Positions 17,585 through 25,945 of a stretch of 64,000 bases of DNA are shown one piece after another. Source of the DNA: Pseudomonas frederiksbergensis. GTDB taxonomy: Bacteria; Pseudomonadota; Gammaproteobacteria; Pseudomonadales; Pseudomonadaceae. Numbering within the stretch: the stretch's first letter is position 1; every line of letters starts with the position of its first letter. The translations under genes and the position numbers were made by a program. The notes beneath the pieces were generated by a model that saw only the letters and a list, made by a program, of their open reading frames with translations, was not told the origin of the DNA and made no database searches. Location: NCBI RefSeq assembly GCF_000802155.2, contig NZ_JQGJ02000017.1:1-64000 (forward strand), read 5' to 3'.

Positions 17585-18399
17585 TGGAAAGCTGGGTCGA
17601 CGGTCAGCCGGCCGACGTCCTGTCGCTGAAAGATCGCGGCCTGGCTTATGGCGATGGGTTGTTCGAGACCATCGCCGTGCACGGCGGCACCCCTGTGCTG
17701 CTGGAGCGTCACCTGCAACGCCTGGAAGCCGGATGTCGGCGGCTGGCGTTCAACGTCGATATGCGCGTGCTGAGCGCTGAGCTGATTGCCTATGCCCAGA
17801 ACCTGGGCAATGGCGTATTGAAGCTGATCGTGACCCGTGGCGACAGCCTGCGCGGTTATGCCGCCGATCCCTCGACCCCGGCCAGGCGTATCCTGCAAGG
17901 AAGCCCGCCGGCCGCTTACCCCGCCATTCATGCCGAACAAGGTGTCCGCCTGTTTCCCTGCACGGTGCGTTTGTCCGAGCAGCCCTTGCTCGCCGGTCTC
18001 AAGCACCTCAATCGCCTGGAGCAAGTATTGGCCCGCGCCGAATGGAGCGGCATCGAGTATGCCGAAGGATTAATGCTGGACACGTCGGGACGGGTGATCG
18101 AAGGCGTATTCAGCAATCTGTTCCTGGTGCATGACGGAGTTCTGTTGACAGCGGACCTGAGCCGTTGTGGCGTAGCCGGTGTGATGCGCGCCGAATTATT
18201 GTTTCAAGCCAAGTCCCAAGGCATTGCCACGCAAATCACCGATATCAGCCTCGAACAGCTGCACCAGGCTGATGAGGTCTTTGTCTGCAACAGCGTATAT
18301 GGCGTGTGGCCGGTACTCGGATACGGTTCGGCACGCTGGTCGGTTGGCCCACTCACCCGTAAACTGCAGACCCTTGCCCGTACGCTATTGGATGCTTGA
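17584..18399 (+). CDS. pabC: Aminodeoxychorismate lyase
   Basis: PabC splits 4-amino-4-deoxychorismate into 4-aminobenzoate and pyruvate for folate synthesis. The 271-residue class IV PLP enzyme shows DRGLAYGDGLFET at the start, the PLP lysine in LKHLNRLEQVLAR, and a late VFVCNSVYGVWPV segment. ATG 17584 overlaps the fabF stop (TGATG), so the two are translationally coupled. The pair fabF-pabC-mltG is usual in gammaproteobacteria. Confidence 0.94.
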   Translation: MESWVDGQPADVLSLKDRGLAYGDGLFETIAVHGGTPVLLERHLQRLEAGCRRLAFNVDMRVLSAELIAYAQNLGNGVLKLIVTRGDSLRGYAADPSTPARRILQGSPPAAYPAIHAEQGVRLFPCTVRLSEQPLLAGLKHLNRLEQVLARAEWSGIEYAEGLMLDTSGRVIEGVFSNLFLVHDGVLLTADLSRCGVAGVMRAELLFQAKSQGIATQITDISLEQLHQADEVFVCNSVYGVWPVLGYGSARWSVGPLTRKLQTLARTLLDA

Positions 18400-18402
18400 T
18401 TC

Positions 18403-19563
18403 GTGAGACGTAAATTCTTGCTGCTGCTGGAGACCGGACTGGTTCTGGCAGGGCTGTTGATGGGCGCTTCGGCCTGGAAGATTCATTCGGCGCTGCAACA
18501 GCCGCTGAACATCACCCAGGAAGAGTTGCTGGACGTGCCCAACGGGACCACCCCGACCGGAACCCTCAATCGCCTCGAAGCCGACGGGCTGATCCGGGAT
18601 GCGTTCTGGCTGCGGGTCTACTGGCGCTTCAATCTTGCTGGCCAGCCGCTGCACACCGGGGAGTACCGGATGGTGCCGGGGATGACGATGGAGGAGCTGA
18701 TTGGCGTCTGGAAACGCGGTGAAGTGGTGCAGTACAGCGTGACGTTGGTGGAGGGCTGGAACTTCCGTCAGGTTCGCGCGGCGTTGGCCAAGGATGAAAA
18801 ACTCCAGCAGACGCTCACAGGCCTGAGCGACAGCCAGGTCATGGATCGTCTAGGCCATTCCGGGGTGTTTCCGGAGGGGCGCTTCTTCCCGGATACCTAC
18901 CGTTTCGTACGGGGTACGACGGATGCCGATCTGTTGAGAAAAGCCTACGATCGGCTGGACGATGTGCTTGCCAAGGAATGGGCCCAACGTGCTGCCGACG
19001 TCCCGTATAACCAGCCGTATCAGGCGCTGATCATGGCTTCGCTGATTGAAAAGGAGACCGGTGTTCCCCGCGAGCGGGGCGAGATTGCCGGCGTGTTCGT
19101 ACGGCGCCTGCGCCTGGGCATGCTGCTGCAGACCGATCCTACCGTGATCTATGGCCTGGGCGAGCGCTACACCGGCAAGCTCACCCGTGCCCATCTGAAA
19201 GAGCCTAATCCCTACAACACCTACCTGATACCGGGCCTGCCGCCAACGCCGATCGCGATGGTCGGGCGCGAGGCGATTCACGCTGCATTGAACCCGGCCG
19301 ACGGCAATAGCCTTTACTTCGTCGCGCGTGGCGACGGCAGCCATGTGTTTTCCGATGATCTGGAGACGCATAACAACGCGGTGCGCGAATACCAGCTCAA
19401 GCGCCGCGCCGACTACCGCTCCAGCCCGGCCCCGGCCACGCCGGAGGATTCGGCACCGATTCCCGCCGCCTCCCCTGATACCGCGCCGGAGGCCGTGCCC
19501 CAGGTGCCACCCCAGGACCCGGCCCCCGAACCGGATGCCAGCGAGCCGCCGGACCCGCAATGA
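18403..19563 (+). CDS. mltG: Endolytic peptidoglycan transglycosylase MltG
   Basis: MltG cuts nascent glycan strands in the periplasm and limits their length. The 386-residue protein has a short cytoplasmic start, one membrane anchor (about residues 4-22), a LysM-like region and the YceG domain with the catalytic glutamate in ASLIEKETG. The last 45 residues are Pro-Ala rich and probably disordered, an extension beyond the usual family end. The start is GTG 18403, three bases after pabC. Confidence 0.94.
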   Translation: MRRKFLLLLETGLVLAGLLMGASAWKIHSALQQPLNITQEELLDVPNGTTPTGTLNRLEADGLIRDAFWLRVYWRFNLAGQPLHTGEYRMVPGMTMEELIGVWKRGEVVQYSVTLVEGWNFRQVRAALAKDEKLQQTLTGLSDSQVMDRLGHSGVFPEGRFFPDTYRFVRGTTDADLLRKAYDRLDDVLAKEWAQRAADVPYNQPYQALIMASLIEKETGVPRERGEIAGVFVRRLRLGMLLQTDPTVIYGLGERYTGKLTRAHLKEPNPYNTYLIPGLPPTPIAMVGREAIHAALNPADGNSLYFVARGDGSHVFSDDLETHNNAVREYQLKRRADYRSSPAPATPEDSAPIPAASPDTAPEAVPQVPPQDPAPEPDASEPPDPQ

Positions 19564-19582
19564 CTTTGACTAAGGATCGCCC

Positions 19583-20215
19583 GTGACTGGTTTGTTTATC
19601 ACGCTGGAAGGCCCGGAAGGCGCCGGCAAGAGCACCAACCGCGAATACCTGGCTGAACGCCTTCGGAGCGCCGGCATCGAGGTGGTACTGACCCGCGAGC
19701 CAGGCGGTACGCCCCTGGCCGAGCGGATTCGCGAGGTGTTGCTGGCGCCCATCGAAGAAGTCATGAACCCCGACACCGAGCTGTTGCTGGTGTTCGCCGC
19801 CAGGGCGCAGCACCTGGCCGAAGTGATTCGTCCGGCGTTGGCCAGGGGCGCCGTGGTGCTTTGTGACCGCTTCACCGATTCGACCTACGCCTACCAGGGC
19901 GCTGGCCGAGGCTTGTCCGTCGAGCGTATCGCTGCGCTGGAAACCTTTGTCCAGGGTGGCCTGAGGCCGGACCTGACCCTGGTTTTCGATCTGCCGGTGG
20001 AAGTAGGTCTGGCTCGTGCCAGCGCGCGTGGCAGGCTTGATCGCTTCGAGCTGGAGGGGGCGACCTTCTTCAATGCCGTGCGCAACGCTTTCCTCGAGCG
20101 CGCCAAGGCTGATCCGACGCGTTACCTGTTGATCGATGCCGCGCAGCCATTGACCCAGGTCCAGCAATCGCTGGATACAGTGTTGCCGCGTTTGCTGGAG
20201 CTTGCCCGTGGCTGA
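19583..20215 (+). CDS. tmk: Thymidylate kinase
   Basis: Tmk phosphorylates dTMP to dTDP. The 210-residue protein begins with the P-loop GPEGAGKST, has the DRF motif in LCDRFTDSTYAYQGAGRG, and the usual length. In this copy the P-loop ends KSTN. The start is GTG 19583. Its end overlaps holB by eight bases. Confidence 0.96.
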   Translation: MTGLFITLEGPEGAGKSTNREYLAERLRSAGIEVVLTREPGGTPLAERIREVLLAPIEEVMNPDTELLLVFAARAQHLAEVIRPALARGAVVLCDRFTDSTYAYQGAGRGLSVERIAALETFVQGGLRPDLTLVFDLPVEVGLARASARGRLDRFELEGATFFNAVRNAFLERAKADPTRYLLIDAAQPLTQVQQSLDTVLPRLLELARG

Positions 20216-21194
20216 AGCCTATCCCTGGCAGGACGGCCTCTGGCAGCAACTGGCCGGCCGCACGCAGCACGCCCATGCGTACCTGCTGCACGGCCCGGCT
20301 GGTATCGGCAAGCGGGCCTTGGCCGAACGCCTGATGGCGAGCCTGCTATGCCTGGCCCCGACGGCTGCGAATGCCTGCGGTGAGTGCAAGTCTTGCCTGC
20401 TGCTCAAGGCTGGCAGTCATCCGGACAACTACATACTGGAGCCTGAAGAAGCCGACAAAGCGATCAAGGTCGACCAGGTCCGTGACTTGGTCAGCTTCGT
20501 GGTCCAGACCTCGCAGATGGGGGGGCGCAAGGTTGTACTGATCGAGCCGGTGGAATCGATGAACATCAACGCCGCCAACGCCTTGCTCAAGAGCCTCGAA
20601 GAGCCTTCCGGCGATACCGTGCTGTTGCTGGTCAGTCACCAGCCGAGCCGTTTGCTGCCAACCATCAAGAGCCGTTGCGTGCAGCAGGCCTGCCCGTTGC
20701 CCAGCGAGGCAATGAGCTTGCAGTGGCTGGCCCAGGCCTTGCCTGACAGCACCGATGAAGAGCGTGGCGAACTGCTGACCCTGGCCGCCGGCTCGCCGTT
20801 GGCGGCCGTCAGCCTCCAGGCCCAAGGTGTACGCGAGCAGCGCGCGCTGGTGGTGGACGGGGTGAAGAAGCTGCTCAAGCAGCAACAATCGCCGACGCAA
20901 TTGGCCGAAGGCTGGAACACCATTCCCCTGTTGCTCCTGTTTGACTGGTTCTGCGATTGGTCGAGCCTGATCCTGCGTTATCAGCTCACCGAGGACGAAG
21001 CCGGCCTCGGCTTGGCCGACATGCGCAAAGTGATCCAGTACCTGGCGCAAAAAAGTAGCCAGGACAAAATCTTGAACATTCAGGACTGGATCCTTGCCCA
21101 ACGTCAGAAGGTGCTGAGCAAGGCGAACCTCAATCGCGTGTTGTTGCTCGAGGCGTTGTTGGTGCAATGGGCGAGTTTGCCTGGTCGAAACTGA
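20208..21194 (+). CDS. holB: DNA polymerase III subunit delta'
   Basis: The delta' subunit is part of the clamp loader that puts the sliding clamp on DNA. The 328-residue AAA+ protein shows the P-loop-like GPAGIGKRALAE, a four-cysteine zinc module (CLAPTAANACGECKSCLLLKAG region, about residues 47-67) and the sensor region INAANALLKSLEEP. I prefer GTG 20208 to the in-frame TTG 20202 because it fits the conserved beginning AEAYPWQ. It overlaps tmk, as in other Pseudomonas. Confidence 0.93.
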   Translation: MAEAYPWQDGLWQQLAGRTQHAHAYLLHGPAGIGKRALAERLMASLLCLAPTAANACGECKSCLLLKAGSHPDNYILEPEEADKAIKVDQVRDLVSFVVQTSQMGGRKVVLIEPVESMNINAANALLKSLEEPSGDTVLLLVSHQPSRLLPTIKSRCVQQACPLPSEAMSLQWLAQALPDSTDEERGELLTLAAGSPLAAVSLQAQGVREQRALVVDGVKKLLKQQQSPTQLAEGWNTIPLLLLFDWFCDWSSLILRYQLTEDEAGLGLADMRKVIQYLAQKSSQDKILNIQDWILAQRQKVLSKANLNRVLLLEALLVQWASLPGRN

Positions 21195-21236
21195 CAGGCA
21201 CGACCTAGACTGAGCTCAATCGCAGCGGAGATCAGC

Positions 21237-21593
21237 ATGAACGAACCTGTCAGTCCCGGGCCACGCAACGGCATCCTGTCCCTGACCATCAAGGACAAGT
21301 CGGTGCTCTACGCGGCCTACATGCCATTTATCAAGAACGGCGGCCTGTTCATTCCCACCAACAAGAATTATCGTCTGGGCGACGAGGTGTTCATGCTGTT
21401 GAGCCTGATGGACGAGCCGGAAAAGATCCCGGTCGCTGGCAAGGTGATCTGGATGACCCCCAAAGGCGCCCAAGGCAACCGGGCTGCCGGCGTTGGCGTG
21501 CAGTTCAACGAAGGTGACAACTCGGCCCGCAACCAGATCGAAACCCACTTGGCCGGAGCCCTCAAGTCCGACCGTCCCACCCATACGATGTAG
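21237..21593 (+). CDS. pilZ: Type IV pilus assembly protein PilZ
   Basis: PilZ is a small cytoplasmic protein required for type IV pilus assembly; the name-giving family member does not bind c-di-GMP. This 118-residue protein has the PilZ fold (GILSLTIKDKSVLYAAYMPF; GGLFIPT) and lacks the RxxxR c-di-GMP motif at its N terminus, consistent with true PilZ. It lies between holB and tatD, its standard location. Confidence 0.94.
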   Translation: MNEPVSPGPRNGILSLTIKDKSVLYAAYMPFIKNGGLFIPTNKNYRLGDEVFMLLSLMDEPEKIPVAGKVIWMTPKGAQGNRAAGVGVQFNEGDNSARNQIETHLAGALKSDRPTHTM

Positions 21594-21604
21594 CCTGGCC
21601 CTTT

Positions 21605-22399
21605 ATGCTCGTAGATTCTCATTGCCACCTCGATCGCCTTGACCTTGCCGCCCATGGTGGCTCCCTTGACGCCGCCCTGGATGCCGCCCGCCAGCGGGGA
21701 GTAGGGCATTTCCTCTGCATCGGCGTCAGCGCTGACAACGCCGCCGACGTCAAACGCCTGGCCGAACGCTATGAAGATGTCGATTGTTCGGTGGGCATCC
21801 ACCCGCTGGATGTGCAACCCGACGCCACGCCCGCCCTGGATTGGCTGTTGCAGGAGCTTGACCACCCGCGCGTGGTGGCCATCGGCGAAACCGGCCTGGA
21901 CTATCACTACGAGCCGGAGGCTGCCGAGGTCCAGCAAGCGTCGTTCCGCTTGCACCTGGAGGCTTCGAGGCAGACCGGCAAGCCAGTGATTATCCACACC
22001 CGTGGCGCCCGGGCCGACACCTTGGCAATGTTGCGAGACGCGGCGCTGCCCCACGCCGGCGTATTGCATTGTTTTACCGAGGATTGGGACATGGCCAAGG
22101 CGGCCCTGGACATGGGTTATTACATTTCCCTGTCGGGCATCGTCACATTCCGCAACGCCGACGCCCTGCGTGACGTCGCGAGCAAGGTGCCGGCCGATCG
22201 TTTGTTGGTGGAAACGGACTCGCCTTACCTAGCGCCCATTCCCTATCGCGGCAAGCCAAACCTTCCGCAGTATGTACGGGAGGTCGCGGAGTACCTGGCG
22301 ATGCTGCGCGGGCAATCCTATGACCGGTTCGCGGAGCAGACCACGGAGAACTTCAAGCGGCTATTCCCGTTGGCTCGGGTCCGTTGCGCAAGGGCCTGA
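21605..22399 (+). CDS. TatD family metal-dependent hydrolase (YcfH-like)
   Basis: TatD-family enzymes are metal-dependent nucleases of the amidohydrolase fold. The 264-residue protein shows the metal site SHCHLDRL at its start, then GETGLDYHYEPE, the HTRGA and HCFTEDW histidines, and ETDSPYLAPIPYRGK near the end. It closes the long operon that starts at yceD. The closest functional relative is YcfH; the precise substrate is not known from sequence. Confidence 0.94.
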   Translation: MLVDSHCHLDRLDLAAHGGSLDAALDAARQRGVGHFLCIGVSADNAADVKRLAERYEDVDCSVGIHPLDVQPDATPALDWLLQELDHPRVVAIGETGLDYHYEPEAAEVQQASFRLHLEASRQTGKPVIIHTRGARADTLAMLRDAALPHAGVLHCFTEDWDMAKAALDMGYYISLSGIVTFRNADALRDVASKVPADRLLVETDSPYLAPIPYRGKPNLPQYVREVAEYLAMLRGQSYDRFAEQTTENFKRLFPLARVRCARA

Positions 22400-22408
22400 A
22401 ACCGGGGC

Positions 22409-22526
22409 AAAAAAAACCCGGGTTCTGGGGGGGGAATCCGGGTTAAGACCATTAGGAGTAAAACAAAGGCACGCGGTCCGTTGGTACCTTTATCAGCGCG
22501 CCACTTGGGGGAGATGTCGCGCCGAC
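22409..22526 (-). ncRNA. rgsA: Small regulatory RNA RgsA (P16)
   Basis: The minus strand encodes an RNA of about 118 bases: a C-rich hairpin (CTCCCCC in its loop), a second stem closed by AAAGG and CCTTT, the single-stranded TTTTACTCCTAATGG, and a terminator hairpin (arms 22438-22444 and 22415-22421) with a C8 loop and eight Ts (22416-22409). The -10 box CAATACTTGA (from 22539) resembles the sigma-S form CTATACTTAA. In P. aeruginosa the GacA- and RpoS-dependent RgsA lies in this same place beside tatD. The TACTCCTAATGG part is complementary to the acpP ribosome site. Exact ends are estimates. Confidence 0.8.
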
Positions 22527-22532
22527 AGTTCA

Positions 22533-22539
22533 AGTATTG
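22533..22539 (-). promoter_or_regulatory. Sigma-S-like -10 box of rgsA
   Basis: On the minus strand CAATACTTGA matches eight of ten bases of the extended sigma-S -10 element CTATACTTAA. This agrees with RgsA being RpoS-dependent in other Pseudomonas. Confidence 0.5.
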
Positions 22540-22782
22540 ATCACTATGGCAACGCGTCCAGTTTGACCAGGGTGGTTTTTAAACAGATTTGGAATAGTTT
22601 CGCTTCGGATAAGTTCTCACTGCCAGCAAAGCCTGCCCGGGCGGCTCGCTGGGGTTAAGCGCAGAAGTGGGGGGCGCACGGTTTTCTGAAGAACTATGGC
22701 CCTGCGCGGATGATCCGTGCATTTTTGCGTAATTTAGGCATAATACCGGGCTTCGAATTTTGACCCTTCAGACCTTTTTCTT

Positions 22783-23421
22783 ATGCATAAAGAACCCCGT
22801 AAGGTCCGCGAGTTTCGTCGCCGCGAGCAGGAAATCCTCGACACCGCGCTCAAGTTGTTCCTCGATCAGGGTGAAGACAGCGTCACCGTCGAGATGATTG
22901 CGGATGCCGTGGGTATCGGCAAAGGCACGATCTACAAGCATTTCAAATCCAAGGCCGAGATCTATCTGCGGCTGATGCTCGATTACGAGCGGGATCTGAA
23001 CGAGCTGTTGCATTCGGCCGATGTCGATAAGGACAAGGAGGCCCTGTCCCGGGCGTACTTCGAGTTCCGCATGCGCGACCCGCAGCGTTACCGCTTGTTC
23101 GACCGCCTCGAAGAGAAGGTGGTCAAGGGCAACCAGGTACCGGAGATGGTCGAGGAGCTGCACAAGATCCGTGCCTCGAACTTCGATCGCCTGACCCTGT
23201 TGATCAAGGGCCGGATCAGCGAAGGCAAGCTCGAAGACGTTCCCCCTTATTTCCACTATTGCGCTGCCTGGGCACTGGTGCACGGCGCCGTGGCGCTGTA
23301 CCACTCGCCGTTCTGGAGCAATGTGCTGGAAGACCAGGAAGGCTTCTTCCAGTTCCTGATGGATATCGGGGTGCGCATGGGCAACAAGCGCAAGCGCGAT
23401 ACCGATACCCCGAGCAGTTGA
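22783..23421 (+). CDS. TetR/AcrR family transcriptional regulator
   Basis: This 212-residue regulator has the TetR helix-turn-helix at residues about 20-62 (REQEILDTALKLFLDQG to GIGKGTIYKHFKSK) followed by an all-helical ligand domain. It corresponds by position and type to the regulator beside rgsA in P. aeruginosa. Its ligand and targets are unknown to me; a divergent partner is absent, so target genes may be distant. ATG 22783 follows a possible -10 box (CATAAT near 22739). Confidence 0.9.
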   Translation: MHKEPRKVREFRRREQEILDTALKLFLDQGEDSVTVEMIADAVGIGKGTIYKHFKSKAEIYLRLMLDYERDLNELLHSADVDKDKEALSRAYFEFRMRDPQRYRLFDRLEEKVVKGNQVPEMVEELHKIRASNFDRLTLLIKGRISEGKLEDVPPYFHYCAAWALVHGAVALYHSPFWSNVLEDQEGFFQFLMDIGVRMGNKRKRDTDTPSS

Positions 23422-23559
23422 GGCATTCAGCTGCTTGATTGCGCCATGTCCGCTTACGTGGCGCAGTGCCCCAGGAATATACTCAGGCTTGGGTCTTGCG
23501 AAAACCTGATTTCTAGGTCAATTTTTACGGGCTCGATTTTTCTTTCGCCGGAGTGATCC

Positions 23560-24528
23560 ATGATCGTTGACCGTCAAGGCAGGCGTTTTCGCAATTTGCG
23601 GATCAGTCTGACCTCAGCCTGCAATTACGCTTGTACCTACTGCGTGCCTGATGGCAAGCGGCTGGTGGCTGCGCAGGATGAACTGTCGGCTGAGGCCATG
23701 GCACGTGGCGTGGCCTACCTGATCGAAGCGGCCGGAATCGAGCGGTTGCGCATCACCGGTGGTGAGCCGCTGGTCAGCCCCAAGCTCGAGCGTTTCATGA
23801 CGGCGGTAGGGCAGATGGGCCTCGAGGACATCAGCCTGACCACCAATGGACAATTGCTGGCCAAGAAGCTGCCCTTGCTGGTAAACGCCGGTATCCGCCG
23901 CATCAACGTTTCCCTCGACACCCTCGACCCCATCGCCTTTCGCAGCATCGCCCGTGGAGGCGACCTGGCGACGGTGCTTGATGGCATGGAGCAGGCCGGG
24001 GCGGCGGGCATGAAGATCAAGGTCAACATGGTGCCGCTGCGCGGGCAGAACCTCGATCAGGTCATGCCGTTGCTCGAGTACTGCCTTGAGCGTGGCTACG
24101 AGTTGCGCTTCATCGAGTTGATGCGCATGGGCCACCTGGCCAAGGACTCCAATGCGTTTCTCCAGCAGTTCGTCAGCCTCCAGCAACTGCTGGCCCTGAT
24201 TGGCGACCAGTACGAATATCTGCAAGCCGATGCGCCCGTCGATGCCACGGCGGTGCGCTACGAAATTCCCGGGCTGGGGCACTTCGGCGTGATCGCCAAC
24301 GAAAGCGTGCCGTTTTGCCGGACCTGTTCGCGGCTGCGCTTGTCTTCCACCGGTTGGCTGCACGGCTGTCTGTCGTCGAGCAACCGTCATTACGTCGGCG
24401 ATCTGCTGGACAAGCCCCGTCACCAGGCGCTGCCGGCGCTCCAGCGCCTGTTGGTCAAGGCGCTGGGCGACAAGCAAGAAGTGGCGTTCTCCGGTGGCGC
24501 AACCATCATGAAGATCATTGGCGGTTAA
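23560..24528 (+). CDS. moaA: MoaA-like radical SAM GTP 3',8-cyclase
   Basis: MoaA catalyses the first step of molybdenum cofactor synthesis. The 322-residue protein has the radical-SAM cluster cysteines C21, C25 and C28 (CNYACTYC), the TGGEPL motif, the second-cluster cysteines in FCRTCSRLRLSSTGWLHGC, and the C-terminal double glycine (KIIGG) needed for activity. So all key residues are present. It stands alone rather than in a moa operon; a second moaA elsewhere in the genome is likely. It is a plausible functional partner of the molybdenum enzyme at the window's left end. Confidence 0.85.
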   Translation: MIVDRQGRRFRNLRISLTSACNYACTYCVPDGKRLVAAQDELSAEAMARGVAYLIEAAGIERLRITGGEPLVSPKLERFMTAVGQMGLEDISLTTNGQLLAKKLPLLVNAGIRRINVSLDTLDPIAFRSIARGGDLATVLDGMEQAGAAGMKIKVNMVPLRGQNLDQVMPLLEYCLERGYELRFIELMRMGHLAKDSNAFLQQFVSLQQLLALIGDQYEYLQADAPVDATAVRYEIPGLGHFGVIANESVPFCRTCSRLRLSSTGWLHGCLSSSNRHYVGDLLDKPRHQALPALQRLLVKALGDKQEVAFSGGATIMKIIGG

Positions 24529-24631
24529 GTGGGCTTTCCAAGCTGAAAATCCAATCAGCCCAAGGACTGGCGCAAAAGCTGCATCCAATGGCCATTCGCC
24601 GGTTTTCCGTCACCGGTTTTTGGAGGATAGG

Positions 24632-25237
24632 ATGCGTAGCCTGTTTTTGCTGCTGACCGTTTTGACGCTTGGTGGCTGCATGAATGTCAGCGATATGGGG
24701 GAGGGCGTTCGTTATCACATGAGCGATGCCGGCCTGCTGGACCATAGCGACAGCCGCCGTGTGAACAACCTGCGCATTCAGCCGGATTCCTTCATCTACA
24801 TTGCCCAAGGAGCTTTCGCTCCGCCAGGCAGCGCCTATCCGCGGCCCAATGTCGTGGCTGAAGAAGCCTTCAATGGTTTCATCGAATATTTCCCCATGGT
24901 TCGTCGCGCCCGGGTCCCCGAAGGCCTCGACCAAGCCATGGGCGAGGCGCGGGCCGCTGGTGCCCATTACCTGCTTTACACCCGCTTCGCCAAGGCGGAC
25001 AACCGCATCGGCAACACCGACGAATGGTTGGATGAAGAGGCGGTGGACCGCCTGGGTGTCGACACCAGTGTGATTCAAATCATGTTGATCGAGACCAGCA
25101 CCCAGTATTTGATTGATACTGCACGCATCAAGAGCCGTGGCGGTTTGCTGACGTTGCACGACAAGCAGCCACAGGATCTCATTGCCGCGCCGTTGCGTGA
25201 GTATGCCCGCAGCTTGTTGGGAATGAGCAACGAATAA
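24632..25237 (+). CDS. DUF4823 lipoprotein
   Basis: This 201-residue protein has a lipoprotein signal (MRSLFLLLTVLTLGGC, cysteine 16 as the lipid site). The mature part (ADNRIG, VIQIMLIETSTQYLIDTARI) matches the DUF4823 group of Pseudomonas outer-membrane lipoproteins without known function. I start at ATG 24632, which has TGGAGGA upstream; a longer frame from 24518 overlaps the end of moaA. It is followed 15 bases later by the DUF1285 gene, likely in the same transcript. Confidence 0.85.
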   Translation: MRSLFLLLTVLTLGGCMNVSDMGEGVRYHMSDAGLLDHSDSRRVNNLRIQPDSFIYIAQGAFAPPGSAYPRPNVVAEEAFNGFIEYFPMVRRARVPEGLDQAMGEARAAGAHYLLYTRFAKADNRIGNTDEWLDEEAVDRLGVDTSVIQIMLIETSTQYLIDTARIKSRGGLLTLHDKQPQDLIAAPLREYARSLLGMSNE

Positions 25238-25252
25238 ATAGAAGGAGGCACC

Positions 25253-25813
25253 ATGAGCGGACCGCAAAAAGCCAATGACCTGCTGGGGCAGATCCCCAAG
25301 AGCAAAGGCCTGCCGCCGGTCCACTTGTGGAACCCTGACTTCTGCGGCGACATCGACATGCGCATCGCCCGCGATGGCACTTGGTATTACCTGGGGACGC
25401 CCATCGGACGCAAGCCGATGGTCAAGCTGTTCTCCACCATCATTCGCCGCGACGGCAATGATTACTTCCTGATTACCCCTGTGGAAAAAGTCGGCATCAA
25501 GGTCGATGACGCGCCGTTTGTGGCCGTGACCCTGGAGGTCGAAGGGAACGGCGAAGGGCAGTTGTTGCGCTTCACCACCAATGTCGATGAAACCACCGAG
25601 GCCGGCCCCGAACATCCAATGCGGGTGATGATCGATCTGCAGACCCAGGAACCGGCACCCTATGTTCATGTGCGCAGCAATCTCGAAGCGCTGATCCATC
25701 GCAATGTCTTCTATCAACTGGTGGAGCTGGCCGTGAGCCGCGAGATCGATGGGCAACGATGGCTGGGCGTCTGGAGTGGCGGCGAGTTTTTCCCCATCGG
25801 CCTTGAGCCCTGA
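25253..25813 (+). CDS. DUF1285 domain protein
   Basis: This 186-residue cytoplasmic protein matches the DUF1285 family (PPVHLWNPDFCGDIDMRIARDG; FLITPVEKVGI). The function is unknown; the family is widespread in proteobacteria. ATG 25253 has a GAAGGAGG site. From memory, in P. aeruginosa this gene is a close neighbour of the etf genes, whereas here about 16 kb of sugar-catabolism DNA intervenes. Confidence 0.88.
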   Translation: MSGPQKANDLLGQIPKSKGLPPVHLWNPDFCGDIDMRIARDGTWYYLGTPIGRKPMVKLFSTIIRRDGNDYFLITPVEKVGIKVDDAPFVAVTLEVEGNGEGQLLRFTTNVDETTEAGPEHPMRVMIDLQTQEPAPYVHVRSNLEALIHRNVFYQLVELAVSREIDGQRWLGVWSGGEFFPIGLEP

Positions 25814-25832
25814 CCCTCTGGGCACCGAGGCG

Positions 25833-25862
25833 CCGCTATCGCAAGCAAGCTCGCCCCACAGG
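25833..25862 (-). repeat. REP-type palindromic element
   Basis: The reverse strand reads like the common P. fluorescens REP (CCTGTGGGGCGAGCTTGC followed by TTGCGATAGCG). It lies between DUF1285 and the GntR gene, at the left edge of the accessory sugar block. Confidence 0.65.
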
Positions 25863-25882
25863 TGAGAATGCAAAAATTCAAA

Positions 25883-25910
25883 TTGACACCCAATCATATG
25901 ATGATTAGCG
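25883..25910 (+). promoter_or_regulatory. Promoter and probable operator of the GntR gene
   Basis: A perfect -35 box TTGACA (25883-25888) is followed by the perfect palindrome ATCATATGAT (25893-25902), within AATCATATGATGATT. The -10 position would be the poor TAGCGT near 25906. A palindrome inside the spacer fits self-repression by the FadR-family regulator. A related site, TCATA-CGA-TATGA, lies upstream of araF at 28665-28677. Confidence 0.55.
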
Positions 25911-25945
25911 TGGGCGCCTAACAAAAAAACGCCCACGGGGTATCC

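Noticed and set aside
22272..22658. Frame of 128 codons after tatD
   Set aside because: It overlaps tatD out of frame and runs through the sRNA terminator; no ribosome site or similarity.
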